This document shows positions 46,966 to 56,596 of a DNA stretch of 64,000 nt, piece after piece (within the stretch, counting starts at the first letter, position 1; each line of letters opens with the position of its first letter). A model generated the notes under the pieces. It did no database searches and was not told where the DNA came from. It saw only the letters and a program-made list of their open reading frames with translations. Location of the stretch: positions 1-64,000 of the forward strand of contig NZ_SJXJ01000017.1 of NCBI RefSeq assembly GCF_004337695.1, in the 5' to 3' direction. A program made the position numbers and the translations under genes. The DNA is from Tenacibaculum sp. M341 (GTDB taxonomy: Bacteria; Bacteroidota; Bacteroidia; Flavobacteriales; Flavobacteriaceae).

Positions 46966-48762
46966 ATGAAAGACATATTAAGTCGAGCTAAGGCATACCT
47001 CTGTGTATGTCTTTTGCTTTTGTTAGTTGGATGTGGTAAAGAAGATAAAAAATATGTAGCTGTAGCTGATTTTTCTACAGATATTTCTGTTTTATATAAT
47101 GACTATTTATCTAATGCGATAACTCATTTAGATAAGATAAATTTAGAAAGTACATCTTCTTCAGAAAGAAAAGAATTTTACAAAACAGCCAGAAAGTATT
47201 TTAAACTAATGGAGCCAATTTTGGCGTATTCAGATAAGAATAATTACAAATCGTTGAATGCACCAAATATTATTCAAGTTAAAGGAGAGGAATCTCAAGA
47301 CACAAGAGTTATCAATCCAATAGGTTTTCAGGTAATTGAAGAAAATTTATACGAAGATCAAATTGATACACTTGTATTGAATAGAGCCGTTAATGTAACT
47401 AGAGATCGATTAAAATTAATTCAGAAGAATGTTGCGTTGAAACTAAAGGATTATCATATCATTTGGATGTTAAGAGATCAAATAGTAAGAATTGCAACTA
47501 CTGGTATTACAGGATTTGATTCACCAGTATTAAGTCAATCTTTATTAGAAAGTAACTATACTTATAATACAATAATTGAAATTGTAAAAATGAATGAAAA
47601 CAAGTTCAAATCAAAAGAACTAAAAGATAAATTCATTGAAGAAATTATTGTAGCACAAAAAGATTTAGATCATGATTTTGATACTTTCGATCGTTTTACA
47701 TTTATAAAAAAACATACCGATTATCAGTTGAAATTATTAGTTGACATTCAAAAAGATTGGAATGTAACATTTCCTTTTGAAATGGCATTATCAAACTCAA
47801 TGACAACACTTTTTTCTGATACAGCTTTCAATATTGATTATTTTTCTGATCAACTAAGCGACACCACAAAGCTTTCTGAGAAAATAATTTTCGGTAAAGA
47901 ATTATTTAACGATAAATCTTTATCTAAAGATTATTCAATGGCTTGTGCAACATGTCATGTAAAAGATTTAGCTTTTACCGATGGTAAGAAAACATTTGAT
48001 AAAAATCAAACTAGAAATACACCAACAGTTACATATTCGGCTTATCAGCAAGCTTTTTTTATGGATGCCAGAGCTGGTAGTTTAGAAGGACAAGTCGTTG
48101 GTGTTGTAAAAAATCATAATGAGTTCAATATGTCTATGGATTCAGTAGTAGCTAGAGTAATGAGTAATGAAACTTACAAGAATAAGTTATCAGATTTATA
48201 TAAAAATAAAAGAGTTGATTATAATATTAGACATGCAATTGCATCTTACATAAGAAGCTTAAATTCATTCGATTCTAAGTTTGATAAAAATATTAGAGGA
48301 GAAGAAAATACTTTAACAAAAGAAGAACAATTAGGTTTTAATTTATTTATGGGAAAAGCAATGTGTGCAACTTGTCATTTTGCTCCTGTTTTTAATGGAA
48401 CTGTTCCTCCAAATTATACAGATACAGAATTAGAGTTTATTGGAGTTCCGGCTACAAAAGATACTTTAAATGCAAAGTTATCTCCAGATTTAGGAAGGTA
48501 TGAATTGTTTAAAACACCAGAACGTAAGCATTTCTTTAAAACACCTACCATCAGAAATGCAGGAGTTACAGCTCCATACATGCATAACGGAGTGTATACA
48601 ACTTTAGATGAGGTTATGGATTTTTATAATAAAGGAGGTGGAGCAGGATTAGGAATTGAAAATGATTATCAAACCTTACCTTTTGATAATCTTAAGCTTT
48701 CTAAAGAAGAAATAGCAGCAGTAATAGCATTTATGGAAACATTAAACGATAGTAAAAACTAA
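46966..48762 (+). CDS. Di-heme cytochrome c peroxidase (MauG/CcpA family), lipoprotein
   Basis: 598 aa. Lipoprotein signal ending in LLLVGC. The N-terminal 280 residues are helical and unassigned. The C-terminal half is the di-heme peroxidase with two CxxCH haem sites, MACATCHVKD and AMCATCHFAP, plus RNTPTVTYSAYQQAFFMDAR and PTIRNAGVTAPYMHNGVY. It reduces peroxide in the periplasm or oxidises a partner protein. It sits directly after the PhoX-like gene, so the two probably work together at the outer surface. Confidence 0.9.
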   Translation: MKDILSRAKAYLCVCLLLLLVGCGKEDKKYVAVADFSTDISVLYNDYLSNAITHLDKINLESTSSSERKEFYKTARKYFKLMEPILAYSDKNNYKSLNAPNIIQVKGEESQDTRVINPIGFQVIEENLYEDQIDTLVLNRAVNVTRDRLKLIQKNVALKLKDYHIIWMLRDQIVRIATTGITGFDSPVLSQSLLESNYTYNTIIEIVKMNENKFKSKELKDKFIEEIIVAQKDLDHDFDTFDRFTFIKKHTDYQLKLLVDIQKDWNVTFPFEMALSNSMTTLFSDTAFNIDYFSDQLSDTTKLSEKIIFGKELFNDKSLSKDYSMACATCHVKDLAFTDGKKTFDKNQTRNTPTVTYSAYQQAFFMDARAGSLEGQVVGVVKNHNEFNMSMDSVVARVMSNETYKNKLSDLYKNKRVDYNIRHAIASYIRSLNSFDSKFDKNIRGEENTLTKEEQLGFNLFMGKAMCATCHFAPVFNGTVPPNYTDTELEFIGVPATKDTLNAKLSPDLGRYELFKTPERKHFFKTPTIRNAGVTAPYMHNGVYTTLDEVMDFYNKGGGAGLGIENDYQTLPFDNLKLSKEEIAAVIAFMETLNDSKN

Positions 48763-48793
48763 GTTTGCATTTACAGCTAATTAGCGCAATAAG

Positions 48794-48832
48794 AAAAAAA
48801 AGCCTCATAAATTTATGAGGCTTTTGTTATTT
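48794..48832. terminator. Bidirectional terminator
   Basis: Stem AAAAGCCTCATAAA / TTTATGAGGCTTTT between convergent genes. Confidence 0.88.
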
Positions 48833-49782
48833 TATCGTATTGGTCTATCACTTGTATAAGTTGTAGAAAAATTGGTCCAATTGTATTTGTCTTTTAAAAA
48901 TTTGGCAGGATTTGTACATACAGTTCCGCCTTTCCAGCCCCAAGGTGCATTTGCTCTGTTTGAACCATTACCATTGTCGCCAACAAATGAAGCGCCTGCA
49001 AAAGTTAAAGGATTGTTTCTTTGTTGCCATAAAGTAGCTGACAATGAAGTAAGGTTGTAGTTAATGTTTTGAGGTAGATTTCTTGAGTTTTTATCAGGGC
49101 TCACTCCAGGTTGACCGTTAAAATAGTATTTAATATATGATCCATCTCTATCAGAAGAACCTGCATAAGCTCTCATACCATGTCCTTTAGCTTCAATAAA
49201 CATTTGTGGTTGATTTCCTTCTAATAAAATTTCGTTTTTATTATAATCATAAATAGAAGAGTGCCATATTGTTTGCGCATTAATTATTTCTCCAAATTCG
49301 CCACTTTCTCCTTTGTTTGCGGTTATTAAAACACCTTCCATGTCATTTTCATGAGAGTCTAATGAGCATAAAAAAGGTACATCAGTCCAATCTCTTGGAT
49401 GATAAACGCTGTATAAAATAAAGTAGTTAGTTTCGGTATATGTTACATAGTAGTAAACATGCGGAATTAATTTTCCATTATCTCTACCAGAAACCATGTT
49501 TTCCCAATTGTTTTTGGTATTCCAGTCATTATCATAATTAACAGCAGTAATCCAATCGGCAGAACCGCTTTTAGATTGATTTCTACATAAACCATCAGTA
49601 GTATCAACATCTTGAAAAAATACGGGTGCGTAATTAACAGCAATTTGATAGTCTGTTTTTTCAGAAGTTTTATTGATAGTTGTTGAGGTAAGTTCAGTGT
49701 CGTTTTCTATAATTTCATCATTACAAGAAACACACATGAAGCATGCTGAAATTAAATAACTTAAAATGTTTTTTGTTTTCAT
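48832..49782 (-). CDS. Secreted lipoprotein, Vps62/NPP1-like
   Basis: 316 aa from ATG at 49782, which puts the lipoprotein signal MKTKNILSYLISACFMCVSC at the start. The mature protein has YAPVFFQDVD near its start, aromatic strands (PHVYYYVTYTETNYFILYSV) and the motif SHENDMEGVLI, which recalls the GHxxDWE motif of necrosis-inducing (NPP1) and Vps62-like proteins. The relation is distant and activity is not implied. It is a single gene, divergent from a DUF6503 gene. Confidence 0.65.
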   Translation of the reverse strand: MKTKNILSYLISACFMCVSCNDEIIENDTELTSTTINKTSEKTDYQIAVNYAPVFFQDVDTTDGLCRNQSKSGSADWITAVNYDNDWNTKNNWENMVSGRDNGKLIPHVYYYVTYTETNYFILYSVYHPRDWTDVPFLCSLDSHENDMEGVLITANKGESGEFGEIINAQTIWHSSIYDYNKNEILLEGNQPQMFIEAKGHGMRAYAGSSDRDGSYIKYYFNGQPGVSPDKNSRNLPQNINYNLTSLSATLWQQRNNPLTFAGASFVGDNGNGSNRANAPWGWKGGTVCTNPAKFLKDKYNWTNFSTTYTSDRPIR

Positions 49783-49950
49783 TGAGTATAATTTTGGGTT
49801 AAAAAAGGATAGCAATAATAACAATGATAATGGAGATAAACATTAAGTAAAAGTTAGAAAATTGTAGAAATTTGAAAGAAAAAAAGGAAAATTTGTAATT
49901 TTACGAATGTGCTGCGACCAAATAGGCTTGTACAAAATCAATTATTAAAA

Positions 49951-50721
49951 ATGAAAAAAGCAATCGCATTATCGATAATGGCTTTATTAGCTATTTCGTG
50001 TAAACAAGAACAAAAAACTGAAACTAAAAAAGAAACACCTAAAGAAGTTGTAAAAGAAGACAAGTTTCCAAAGGTATTAGGAGAGGTTTTTGAAAAACAC
50101 GGAGGATTAAATGCTTGGAGAAAAGCCAATTTTGTGTCATACAAAGTAAATGGTGAAGAGCATACTACCGAATTAAAATCTAGAAAATCATTAATTACAG
50201 CAGAAAAATATGCTTTAGGTTTTGACGGAAAAGATGTATGGTTAAGTCAAAAAGACACTACAGCTTTTAAAGGTAACCCTGAGTTTTATCACAATTTATA
50301 TTTCTATTTTTATGCAATGCCTTTTGTATTGGCTGATGATGGAATTATTTATTCAGAAACGGCACCATTAGAGTTTGAAGGTGTATCGTACCCAGGTATA
50401 AAAATTTCTTACGAAGCAAATGTGGGTGTTTCACCAGATGATAATTATTACATTTATTACCACCCAGAAACTAAGCAAATGGCTTGGCTAGGGTATACGG
50501 TAACTTATTTTTCAAAGAAGCCAGCAGAGAAGTTTAATATTATTAGATATAATGATTGGGAAAATGTTAACGGTTTCTTATTACCAAAATCTATAACTTG
50601 GTTCAAAAAAGATGATAATGGTAAATTGTTAGAGCCAGCTCGTGATCCTATTCAGTTTTCATCAGCATTGGTAAGTCAAGCACCATTAGCAGATAATTTT
50701 TTCAAAAATCAACAAAAATAA
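49951..50721 (+). CDS. DUF6503-like lipoprotein
   Basis: 257 aa from ATG at 49951, which starts the signal MKKAIALSIMALLAISC; the frame opens earlier at 49909 without a sensible N-terminus. A Lys/Glu spacer is followed by a beta-rich domain with PDDNYYIYYHPETKQMAWLG and DWENVNGFLLPKSITWF, which aligns by eye with the protein at 60016, so the two are paralogues. LolA/LolB-like barrels look similar, but the ligand is unknown. Confidence 0.75.
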   Translation: MKKAIALSIMALLAISCKQEQKTETKKETPKEVVKEDKFPKVLGEVFEKHGGLNAWRKANFVSYKVNGEEHTTELKSRKSLITAEKYALGFDGKDVWLSQKDTTAFKGNPEFYHNLYFYFYAMPFVLADDGIIYSETAPLEFEGVSYPGIKISYEANVGVSPDDNYYIYYHPETKQMAWLGYTVTYFSKKPAEKFNIIRYNDWENVNGFLLPKSITWFKKDDNGKLLEPARDPIQFSSALVSQAPLADNFFKNQQK

Positions 50722-50739
50722 CCTAATCTAAATTACATT

Positions 50740-50844
50740 ATGAGTAAAAAGTATATATGGAAAAAAGAATACACCATAGTTCTGTTAGCAAACGTCGTTT
50801 ACATTGTTTTCTTTTATTTAATAACTAACCTGTATACTAAATAA
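50740..50844 (+). CDS. 34-aa single-pass membrane peptide, possible symporter partner
   Basis: ATG at 50740, TAA at 50842-50844. The sequence MSKKYIWKKEYTIVLLANVV has a basic N-terminus and one membrane helix (IVLLANVVYIVFFYLITNLY). It sits in the 126-nt gap between the DUF6503 gene and the SSS symporter, ending 3 nt before the symporter ATG, so the two are almost certainly co-translated. Small helper subunits are known for some SSS transporters (DUF4212, DUF485); this one is much shorter and not recognised. Confidence 0.6.
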   Translation: MSKKYIWKKEYTIVLLANVVYIVFFYLITNLYTK

Positions 50845-50847
50845 CTC

Positions 50848-52515
50848 ATGCAAAATTTAGATTGGATTGTACTTTCAATAACATTATTGTTTATTGTTTT
50901 TTACGGCGCTTGGAAAACTAAAGGAAGTAAAAACGTAGAAGAGTACATTAAAGGAGGAAATGAAACAAAGTGGTGGACTATAGGGTTGTCTGTAATGGCT
51001 ACTCAGGCTAGTGCCATCACTTTTTTATCTACACCAGGACAAGCTTTTCATAGTGGTATGGGCTTTGTTCAGTTTTATTTTGGATTACCTATTGCAATGG
51101 TAATTATTTGTTTGGTATTTATTCCTATTTATCATAAACTTCAAGTATACACAGCTTATGAATATTTAGAGAGTAGATTCGATTTAAAAACAAGAACTTT
51201 AGCTGCGATACTTTTTTTAATTCAAAGAGGATTAGCAGCTGGTATAACAATTTTTGCACCAGCAATTATTTTATCTGCTGTATTAGGGTGGGATTTGATT
51301 ATCTTAAATATCATCATAGGTGTTTTGGTAATTGTTTACACAGTAAGTGGAGGTACTAAAGCAGTAAGTGTTACTCAAAAGCAACAAATGGGAATTATTT
51401 TCTCAGGTATGTTTATTGCTTTTTACTTAATATTAGATTATTTACCTGATGGAATTACATTTACTAAAGCCCTAGAAATAGCCGGGGCTAGTGATAAAAT
51501 GAAAGTATTAGACTTTTCTTGGGATTTGAATAATCGTTACACTGTATGGACAGGTATTTTAGGAGGCACATTTTTAATGCTTTCTTACTTCGGAACCGAT
51601 CAAAGTCAGGTACAACGTTATTTATCAGGAAAATCAGTAAAAGAAAGCCAATTAGGTTTAATATTTAATGGTTTGTTAAAAGTACCAATGCAATTTTTTA
51701 TTCTACTGGTAGGGGTAATGGTATTTGTGTTTTATCAATTTAATGCGTCACCATTGAATTTTAATCCGAAAGCTGAAGAAGCTGTTGTTAATTCAGCATA
51801 TGCTCAAGAATATAAAGTTTTAGAAGATAAACACAGAGAGATTGAGAGCAAGAAAAAAACATTGATTTTAGCTGGATTAACGGATAAAAGCAAGGCGCAG
51901 TTACAAGATTTAAATGAGCAAGACAAATTACTTAAAACGCAAGCAAAAACAATTATTGATAAAACAGAACAAAAGGTAGAGACAAATGATAAGGATTATG
52001 TTTTTATTCATTTTATATTGAATAATTTACCTAAAGGTTTAATCGGTTTATTGTTAGCTGTGATTTTATCAGCTGCAATGTCATCAACTGCATCAGAATT
52101 AAATGCTTTAGCTTCTACAACGGCTATCGATTTATATAAAAGAAATCAGAAAAAAGAGAAGAGTGAAGAGCATTATGTGAAAATGTCTAAATGGTTTACT
52201 TTAGGTTGGGGAGTATTAGCTATACTCGTTGCCTGTGTAGCAAATTTATTTGATAATTTAATACAGTTAGTAAATATTATTGGATCTATTTTCTACGGAA
52301 ATGTACTAGGTATTTTCTTGTTAGCTTTCTTTATAAAAGCTGTAAAATCAAATGCAGTATTTATTGGAGCTATTATAACGCAATTGATAATTATAGTTGT
52401 GTGGTATTTAGATATACTTCCTTATTTGTGGTTAAATGCATTAGGTTGCGCATTAGTAATGGGAATTTCAACAATTCTCCAAGCTCTTGATACATCAACA
52501 ACAATAGAAGAATAA
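50848..52515 (+). CDS. Sodium:solute symporter (SSS family)
   Basis: 555 aa with about 13 membrane helices in the LeuT-like fold: VMATQASAITFLSTPGQAFH in helix 1, YTVSGGTKAVSVTQKQQMGI, and ILSAAMSSTASELNALASTT with the sodium-site serines. An extra charged segment of about 75 residues (about 310-385, YKVLEDKHREIESKKKTLIL) breaks the core between helices. Substrate unknown (sugar, acid or sialate are typical). It is preceded by the 34-aa membrane peptide. Confidence 0.93.
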   Translation: MQNLDWIVLSITLLFIVFYGAWKTKGSKNVEEYIKGGNETKWWTIGLSVMATQASAITFLSTPGQAFHSGMGFVQFYFGLPIAMVIICLVFIPIYHKLQVYTAYEYLESRFDLKTRTLAAILFLIQRGLAAGITIFAPAIILSAVLGWDLIILNIIIGVLVIVYTVSGGTKAVSVTQKQQMGIIFSGMFIAFYLILDYLPDGITFTKALEIAGASDKMKVLDFSWDLNNRYTVWTGILGGTFLMLSYFGTDQSQVQRYLSGKSVKESQLGLIFNGLLKVPMQFFILLVGVMVFVFYQFNASPLNFNPKAEEAVVNSAYAQEYKVLEDKHREIESKKKTLILAGLTDKSKAQLQDLNEQDKLLKTQAKTIIDKTEQKVETNDKDYVFIHFILNNLPKGLIGLLLAVILSAAMSSTASELNALASTTAIDLYKRNQKKEKSEEHYVKMSKWFTLGWGVLAILVACVANLFDNLIQLVNIIGSIFYGNVLGIFLLAFFIKAVKSNAVFIGAIITQLIIIVVWYLDILPYLWLNALGCALVMGISTILQALDTSTTIEE

Positions 52516-52520
52516 AAATA

Positions 52521-52550
52521 AAAAAGGTCGGAAATTATCCGACCTTTTTT
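52521..52550. terminator. Terminator, copy 1 of a repeated hairpin
   Basis: AAAAAGGTCGGAAATTATCC then GACCTTTTTT; stem GGTCGGA / TCCGACC with A/T flanks. Nearly the same sequence occurs at 53232-53258 in the same orientation. Confidence 0.85.
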
Positions 52551-53163
52551 ATTCGCAAAAAGCATTGTATTGATCTACAATTTCTTTATTAGAGTATTTT
52601 CTAAATTCATTGGTTTCAAACATCTCTTTAATTGTTTCACAATCGTCAAAATACTTCAATCCTACTTTTTTAAATTTTTTGGTTGCGTTAGTAGCGATTT
52701 TTTCATTTTCTCTTTTTAGATAGAATTTGTAAGTAACTTCATTTCTATTCCTCGGAATATTGTGTAGATCATTAAACATATTTGAGGGATTCTGATTGAA
52801 ACCAATACCGATGTTACCAATTTGAATGCCAATTCCTGAGTTTTTTTTTATTTCTCGATATAAGTTTACTTTCCCCATTGAAATGGCTTCAAGTAATTTT
52901 GGAGGTAAATGTTGTTTTGTTTTAACGTATTCAAAATACTTGGTATCTATGCTGTTATTTAAATAAATTCCCTTAACCACATAGTGCTCCCAAACTTCTA
53001 ATTCATCTTCAGGTTCTACTCTAAACATAATTTTGTTTTTAGAAGTAATAGTTCCGTAGCCTTCTACTGAAGTACCATCTGTAAAAATTAACTCTGCTTG
53101 AAGCGTTTGAGAAAACAAATGAAATGTAAATAATAGAAAGAATGCCAAAAAGATATTTTTCAT
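52549..53163 (-). CDS. Secreted protein of unknown function
   Basis: 204 aa from ATG at 53163 (signal MKNIFLAFFLLFTFHLFSQ). The mature part starts with a beta region (ELIFTDGTSVEGYGTITSKN) and ends in a helical, Lys/Glu-rich region. No known domain is recognised. It is flanked on both sides by near-identical terminator hairpins. Confidence 0.7.
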   Translation of the reverse strand: MKNIFLAFFLLFTFHLFSQTLQAELIFTDGTSVEGYGTITSKNKIMFRVEPEDELEVWEHYVVKGIYLNNSIDTKYFEYVKTKQHLPPKLLEAISMGKVNLYREIKKNSGIGIQIGNIGIGFNQNPSNMFNDLHNIPRNRNEVTYKFYLKRENEKIATNATKKFKKVGLKYFDDCETIKEMFETNEFRKYSNKEIVDQYNAFCE

Positions 53164-53231
53164 AGTTTTAATTTTTTGCAAATATATTCTTTCGAATTAA
53201 AAAAAACTATTCTGTAAGAGATCTTTATAAG

Positions 53232-53262
53232 AAAAAGGTCGGAAACTATCCGACCTTTATTT
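53232..53262. terminator. Terminator, copy 2 of a repeated hairpin
   Basis: AAAAAGGTCGGAAACTATCC then GACCTTTATTTTT; one base different from copy 1 through the stem. It ends the metalloprotease gene on the minus strand. Confidence 0.8.
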
Positions 53263-53281
53263 TTATCATTTCAAGTTTGTT

Positions 53282-55852
53282 TTACTTTTTTATAAAGCTT
53301 TTTGAAATTGTTTTAGAATCTGAAACGATTTTAATGAAGTAAATACCTCTAGGTAACTTTTGTAAATTAATCTTAGTTTCAGAAATATCTAATTTACCTT
53401 TTTGTATAATAGTACCAGAGAAATCGTGAATACTATAAACACCTTCTTTTAAAGTAGATAGTTTTAGGTAAAAAGAGCCATTGTTCGGGTTTGGAATAAC
53501 TTGTAGTTCATCATCATAATTAGTTGTAGTCGTTTTGTTATCATCTTTTAAAGATCTTTTAAAAACAAAACGTTCACCACCCTGAACAATTTCTTCTTCT
53601 GCACTTTGCTGAAGTACATCAAAAATAACTTCTTCTTTATCATCAATTTTTTCTAAGTTAAATTTAAATTGTAATAAAAAGCTTTCTTGATATTTTAAAG
53701 GAACCTTTCTAAAAGCAGCTTCATTCGAATAGATTAATACTTTGTTTTTATCTAGTATTTTAATTCCTTCACCTTCTAGAGAACCGTATTCTAACATAAT
53801 CTCAAAATATCTTTCGTCTATAGTTACTTCAACAGTTCCGCCTCTTTCAAAAAAAGAACCATCAATTTTATCACCTTTAAAACCTTTATCAGTAAATAGT
53901 ACATTAATAAATTCTGAATTTCTTTCCACACCTCTAAAAAATAAACCTAAAGGCGAGTTATCAGGATCAACATCTTGAACACTAATATTCTTTTGAATAA
54001 TGTTATTGTTGTTACGAGCATTAGGTTCAATTCTACCATTCACTTCATTTGCCATAGGATCATCTGCTGAAATTATTCGAGCAGTTAAGCAAAAATGATG
54101 AATATCAGAAGCAAAATCATCAGGGTTTGGAGGAAACCATGGAAGCTCTATGATAGTAGAACCACCTGGAGCAATAGCAGGTATTTGAGCTGTACCAAGA
54201 ATATCACCATGCAACACAGGTGATCCACTTACGTTTTGAAAGAAATTTATAAAGTTTGTAGGCCATAATAATCCGGCAGAAGCTTTTGTCCAATATACTT
54301 TTAACGTAGCACAGTCTGATGTTTGACTTCCTCTGTTACGAACTCTTACGTATACACCATTAGGAGTTGCAGTTTTATACTCTGCATTTTGATGAGTGGT
54401 ACCACCATCTAAATTTTGACGAATCCACATATCTTGACTAGTCCAAGTAACACCATCAGGATTTGGTTCAGCACCAGTATCGGCAGGTTTGTCTTTCATG
54501 TATAAATCGAAATTAGTACCACTAGCAACACAACTATCACAATCGGTTAAACACGCGGCATTAGCTACGTTACTTCTAAGTACGTTTCCAGGTTGAGGTC
54601 CAAAACCATTCGCAAAATTAATTCCGACCGATGGAATTTGATGACAATAACTCATCATAGTTCCTCCAGAAGCAGGATTCCCAGGGTTTGCGCATGAACC
54701 TTCTGTAGATCCAGAACAACTATCAATAGCAGTGTTGTTTCCATTCCAAACGCAAGCATGTGTATGTCTTGAACCAAATAAATGACCAAACTCGTGAGTA
54801 ACTACCATCACTGTCCATGTATAAGTGGGTACATTGGTAACAGTACTATTTAAACTACCAGAAACAGACAAACTATTATCTACATTAGAATTACACAATC
54901 CGTTAAAGCTAGCAGCCCAACCACTATTGATATTTCTAAAAGTTAATAGTTGTCCTAAATCTCCATTAATAGCGCTTGTATTATTTTGAAATTCACCAAG
55001 CAAAGGCAATGCATGATTTGCTGTATACGGATCAGTTGAGGTCCAAACATTTATTTCAGAAATAGTAGTGTCAATGCCTTCGTTATAATATAAAATGGCT
55101 ACTTGGTTGTATAAAGCAGTAACATAATTTTCAACATTAGCAACAGAGCCTAGTGTTGTAAACATATCCTCTTCAGTTTCAAAATAAAAGCGAACACAGT
55201 TTGTTCCGTAAGCATCAGCAGAAATACCACTACCATTTAGCACATTTGGGTCATATCCTTCAAAATGATCATCTTTAACACCACATTCAAATTTATTAGT
55301 ATTAATTAAATCTTTATCGTCATAAATAATAAACACAGATGTGTCTATTAATTTACCGAGATTATAATTACTTTCTCCGTAAGAAATAATTCCTTTTACA
55401 TCTCCATCAAAAAAGCTAATAGCTACTAAACTATTTTGTTCAATACCTCTTATAATACCTCTGTAATGTTTTGCGCTTTCTCTATTGGGTTTGTAACGTT
55501 CTTCTTTGTTGGTTACTAAATTGTAAGAATAAAATTTATCTTCTACTTCAATAAGATCAAGTTTTGCTTTATTTCCATTTATAGGTACTTCAATAGAAAT
55601 ATGAGAAGATTGTATTTCTTTTGGATGAATATTATAATTCAATAACGATACATTTTTTAAACTTCTAAAAGCTTCTTTGTCAATTAGTTTTTCTTTTGGA
55701 ATCTCAGAAGGAGAAAAAATATTGATGTTTTCGAATTTTATTCCCTCAGTTTTAGCTGAAGAAATTTGCTTTGCCATTCTCTGTTGTCCATAAGTAGTAA
55801 ATGGGCTTACTACAAATAGGAGTATTGTTAGGTAAGAGAGTGTTTTTTTCAT
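53282..55852 (-). CDS. Secreted reprolysin-like (M12B) metalloprotease with type IX secretion tail
   Basis: 856 aa. Signal MKKTLSYLTILLFVVSPFTT, a propeptide of about 200 residues, then the metzincin domain with zinc site THEFGHLFGSRHTHACVW and the following CHQIPSVGINF Met-turn region. A beta-sandwich region follows. The C-terminus is a type A sorting domain (IPNPNNGSFYLKLSTLKEGV ... GIYFIKIVSDSKTISKSF), so it is exported by the T9SS and probably attached to or released from the cell surface. It degrades extracellular protein. Confidence 0.93.
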   Translation of the reverse strand: MKKTLSYLTILLFVVSPFTTYGQQRMAKQISSAKTEGIKFENINIFSPSEIPKEKLIDKEAFRSLKNVSLLNYNIHPKEIQSSHISIEVPINGNKAKLDLIEVEDKFYSYNLVTNKEERYKPNRESAKHYRGIIRGIEQNSLVAISFFDGDVKGIISYGESNYNLGKLIDTSVFIIYDDKDLINTNKFECGVKDDHFEGYDPNVLNGSGISADAYGTNCVRFYFETEEDMFTTLGSVANVENYVTALYNQVAILYYNEGIDTTISEINVWTSTDPYTANHALPLLGEFQNNTSAINGDLGQLLTFRNINSGWAASFNGLCNSNVDNSLSVSGSLNSTVTNVPTYTWTVMVVTHEFGHLFGSRHTHACVWNGNNTAIDSCSGSTEGSCANPGNPASGGTMMSYCHQIPSVGINFANGFGPQPGNVLRSNVANAACLTDCDSCVASGTNFDLYMKDKPADTGAEPNPDGVTWTSQDMWIRQNLDGGTTHQNAEYKTATPNGVYVRVRNRGSQTSDCATLKVYWTKASAGLLWPTNFINFFQNVSGSPVLHGDILGTAQIPAIAPGGSTIIELPWFPPNPDDFASDIHHFCLTARIISADDPMANEVNGRIEPNARNNNNIIQKNISVQDVDPDNSPLGLFFRGVERNSEFINVLFTDKGFKGDKIDGSFFERGGTVEVTIDERYFEIMLEYGSLEGEGIKILDKNKVLIYSNEAAFRKVPLKYQESFLLQFKFNLEKIDDKEEVIFDVLQQSAEEEIVQGGERFVFKRSLKDDNKTTTTNYDDELQVIPNPNNGSFYLKLSTLKEGVYSIHDFSGTIIQKGKLDISETKINLQKLPRGIYFIKIVSDSKTISKSFIKK

Positions 55853-56185
55853 TTTATTGTTTTTTAGTTGTTCCTACTCGTTCGCTTTTCGGATTTCCGC
55901 GATTGTGATTATGAAGACACGTATCTAAAAACAATTGTTTAATGGCTATCTTTTAATGGTTTAATTATAAATAGCGTTGTAATTACAGTACAAATTTCTG
56001 AATAAAAAATAGTTTAAACATTGGGTAAAAACCTAGTATTTAAAGGGGAGAAAAAACTGAAAAACGGGTATAAAACCTTTGTTTTTTAAAAAGATGTTTT
56101 TAATCGTAAAATTTAAAGAGTAGTTTTGTTTAAAATATTGTATTAAAGAAGAATAAGGTTACTTTAGTTAATAAAATTGTATAAT
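55853..56185. other. Intergenic region between the protease and the accessory patch
   Basis: 333 bp, AT-rich. Near the protease start it holds a small dyad (TCGC...CGGATTTCCG...GCGA, about 55882-55901) that would fold in the protease mRNA leader. A TAGTTTTG element (56121-56128) on the plus strand may serve the accessory genes. I see no ORF or known RNA. Confidence 0.4.
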
Positions 56186-56596
56186 ATGTTTGTTTACTGT
56201 TTAGTTATTGAATTGTTATTATTTGTTTGGTATCTTACTGAATTTTACAAGTTTTATAGGTATAAATATGAATCAGTAGAAGTGATTGCTACAGTTGTAA
56301 ATAAAGAAAGAAGTATTTTATTTCAAAGAGCTTCAACTAAATTTTTTACGGGTGAAAAAAGAGTTTTGAGCATAACTTTTGAATATAATATTAATGAGAG
56401 AACTTTTAGGAAAGAGGAAAAAATTCTCGAAGAAGCATATAAAGAAATTGATGAAAACTGTATTAAAGTTTTAGTTTTAAAAAAGTTTCCTATTAAATGT
56501 ACATTGAAATCACATAATTTAAGGTTTCAAAATGCTTTACTGGTTTTAGTTGTATTTATTTTTTGGACTTTGTTGATTGTAATTTTAAGTAAATGA
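56186..56596 (+). CDS. DUF3592-like membrane protein
   Basis: 136 aa from ATG at 56186 (MFVYCLVIELLLFVWYLTEF); a TTG three codons earlier is possible. Layout is membrane helix, a beta-rich domain (VEVIATVVNKERSILF...LSITFEYNINERTFRKEEKI), membrane helix, as in DUF3592 proteins. Its stop overlaps the next start (ATGA). No function is known; such proteins often sit near toxin or immunity genes. Confidence 0.6.
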   Translation: MFVYCLVIELLLFVWYLTEFYKFYRYKYESVEVIATVVNKERSILFQRASTKFFTGEKRVLSITFEYNINERTFRKEEKILEEAYKEIDENCIKVLVLKKFPIKCTLKSHNLRFQNALLVLVVFIFWTLLIVILSK

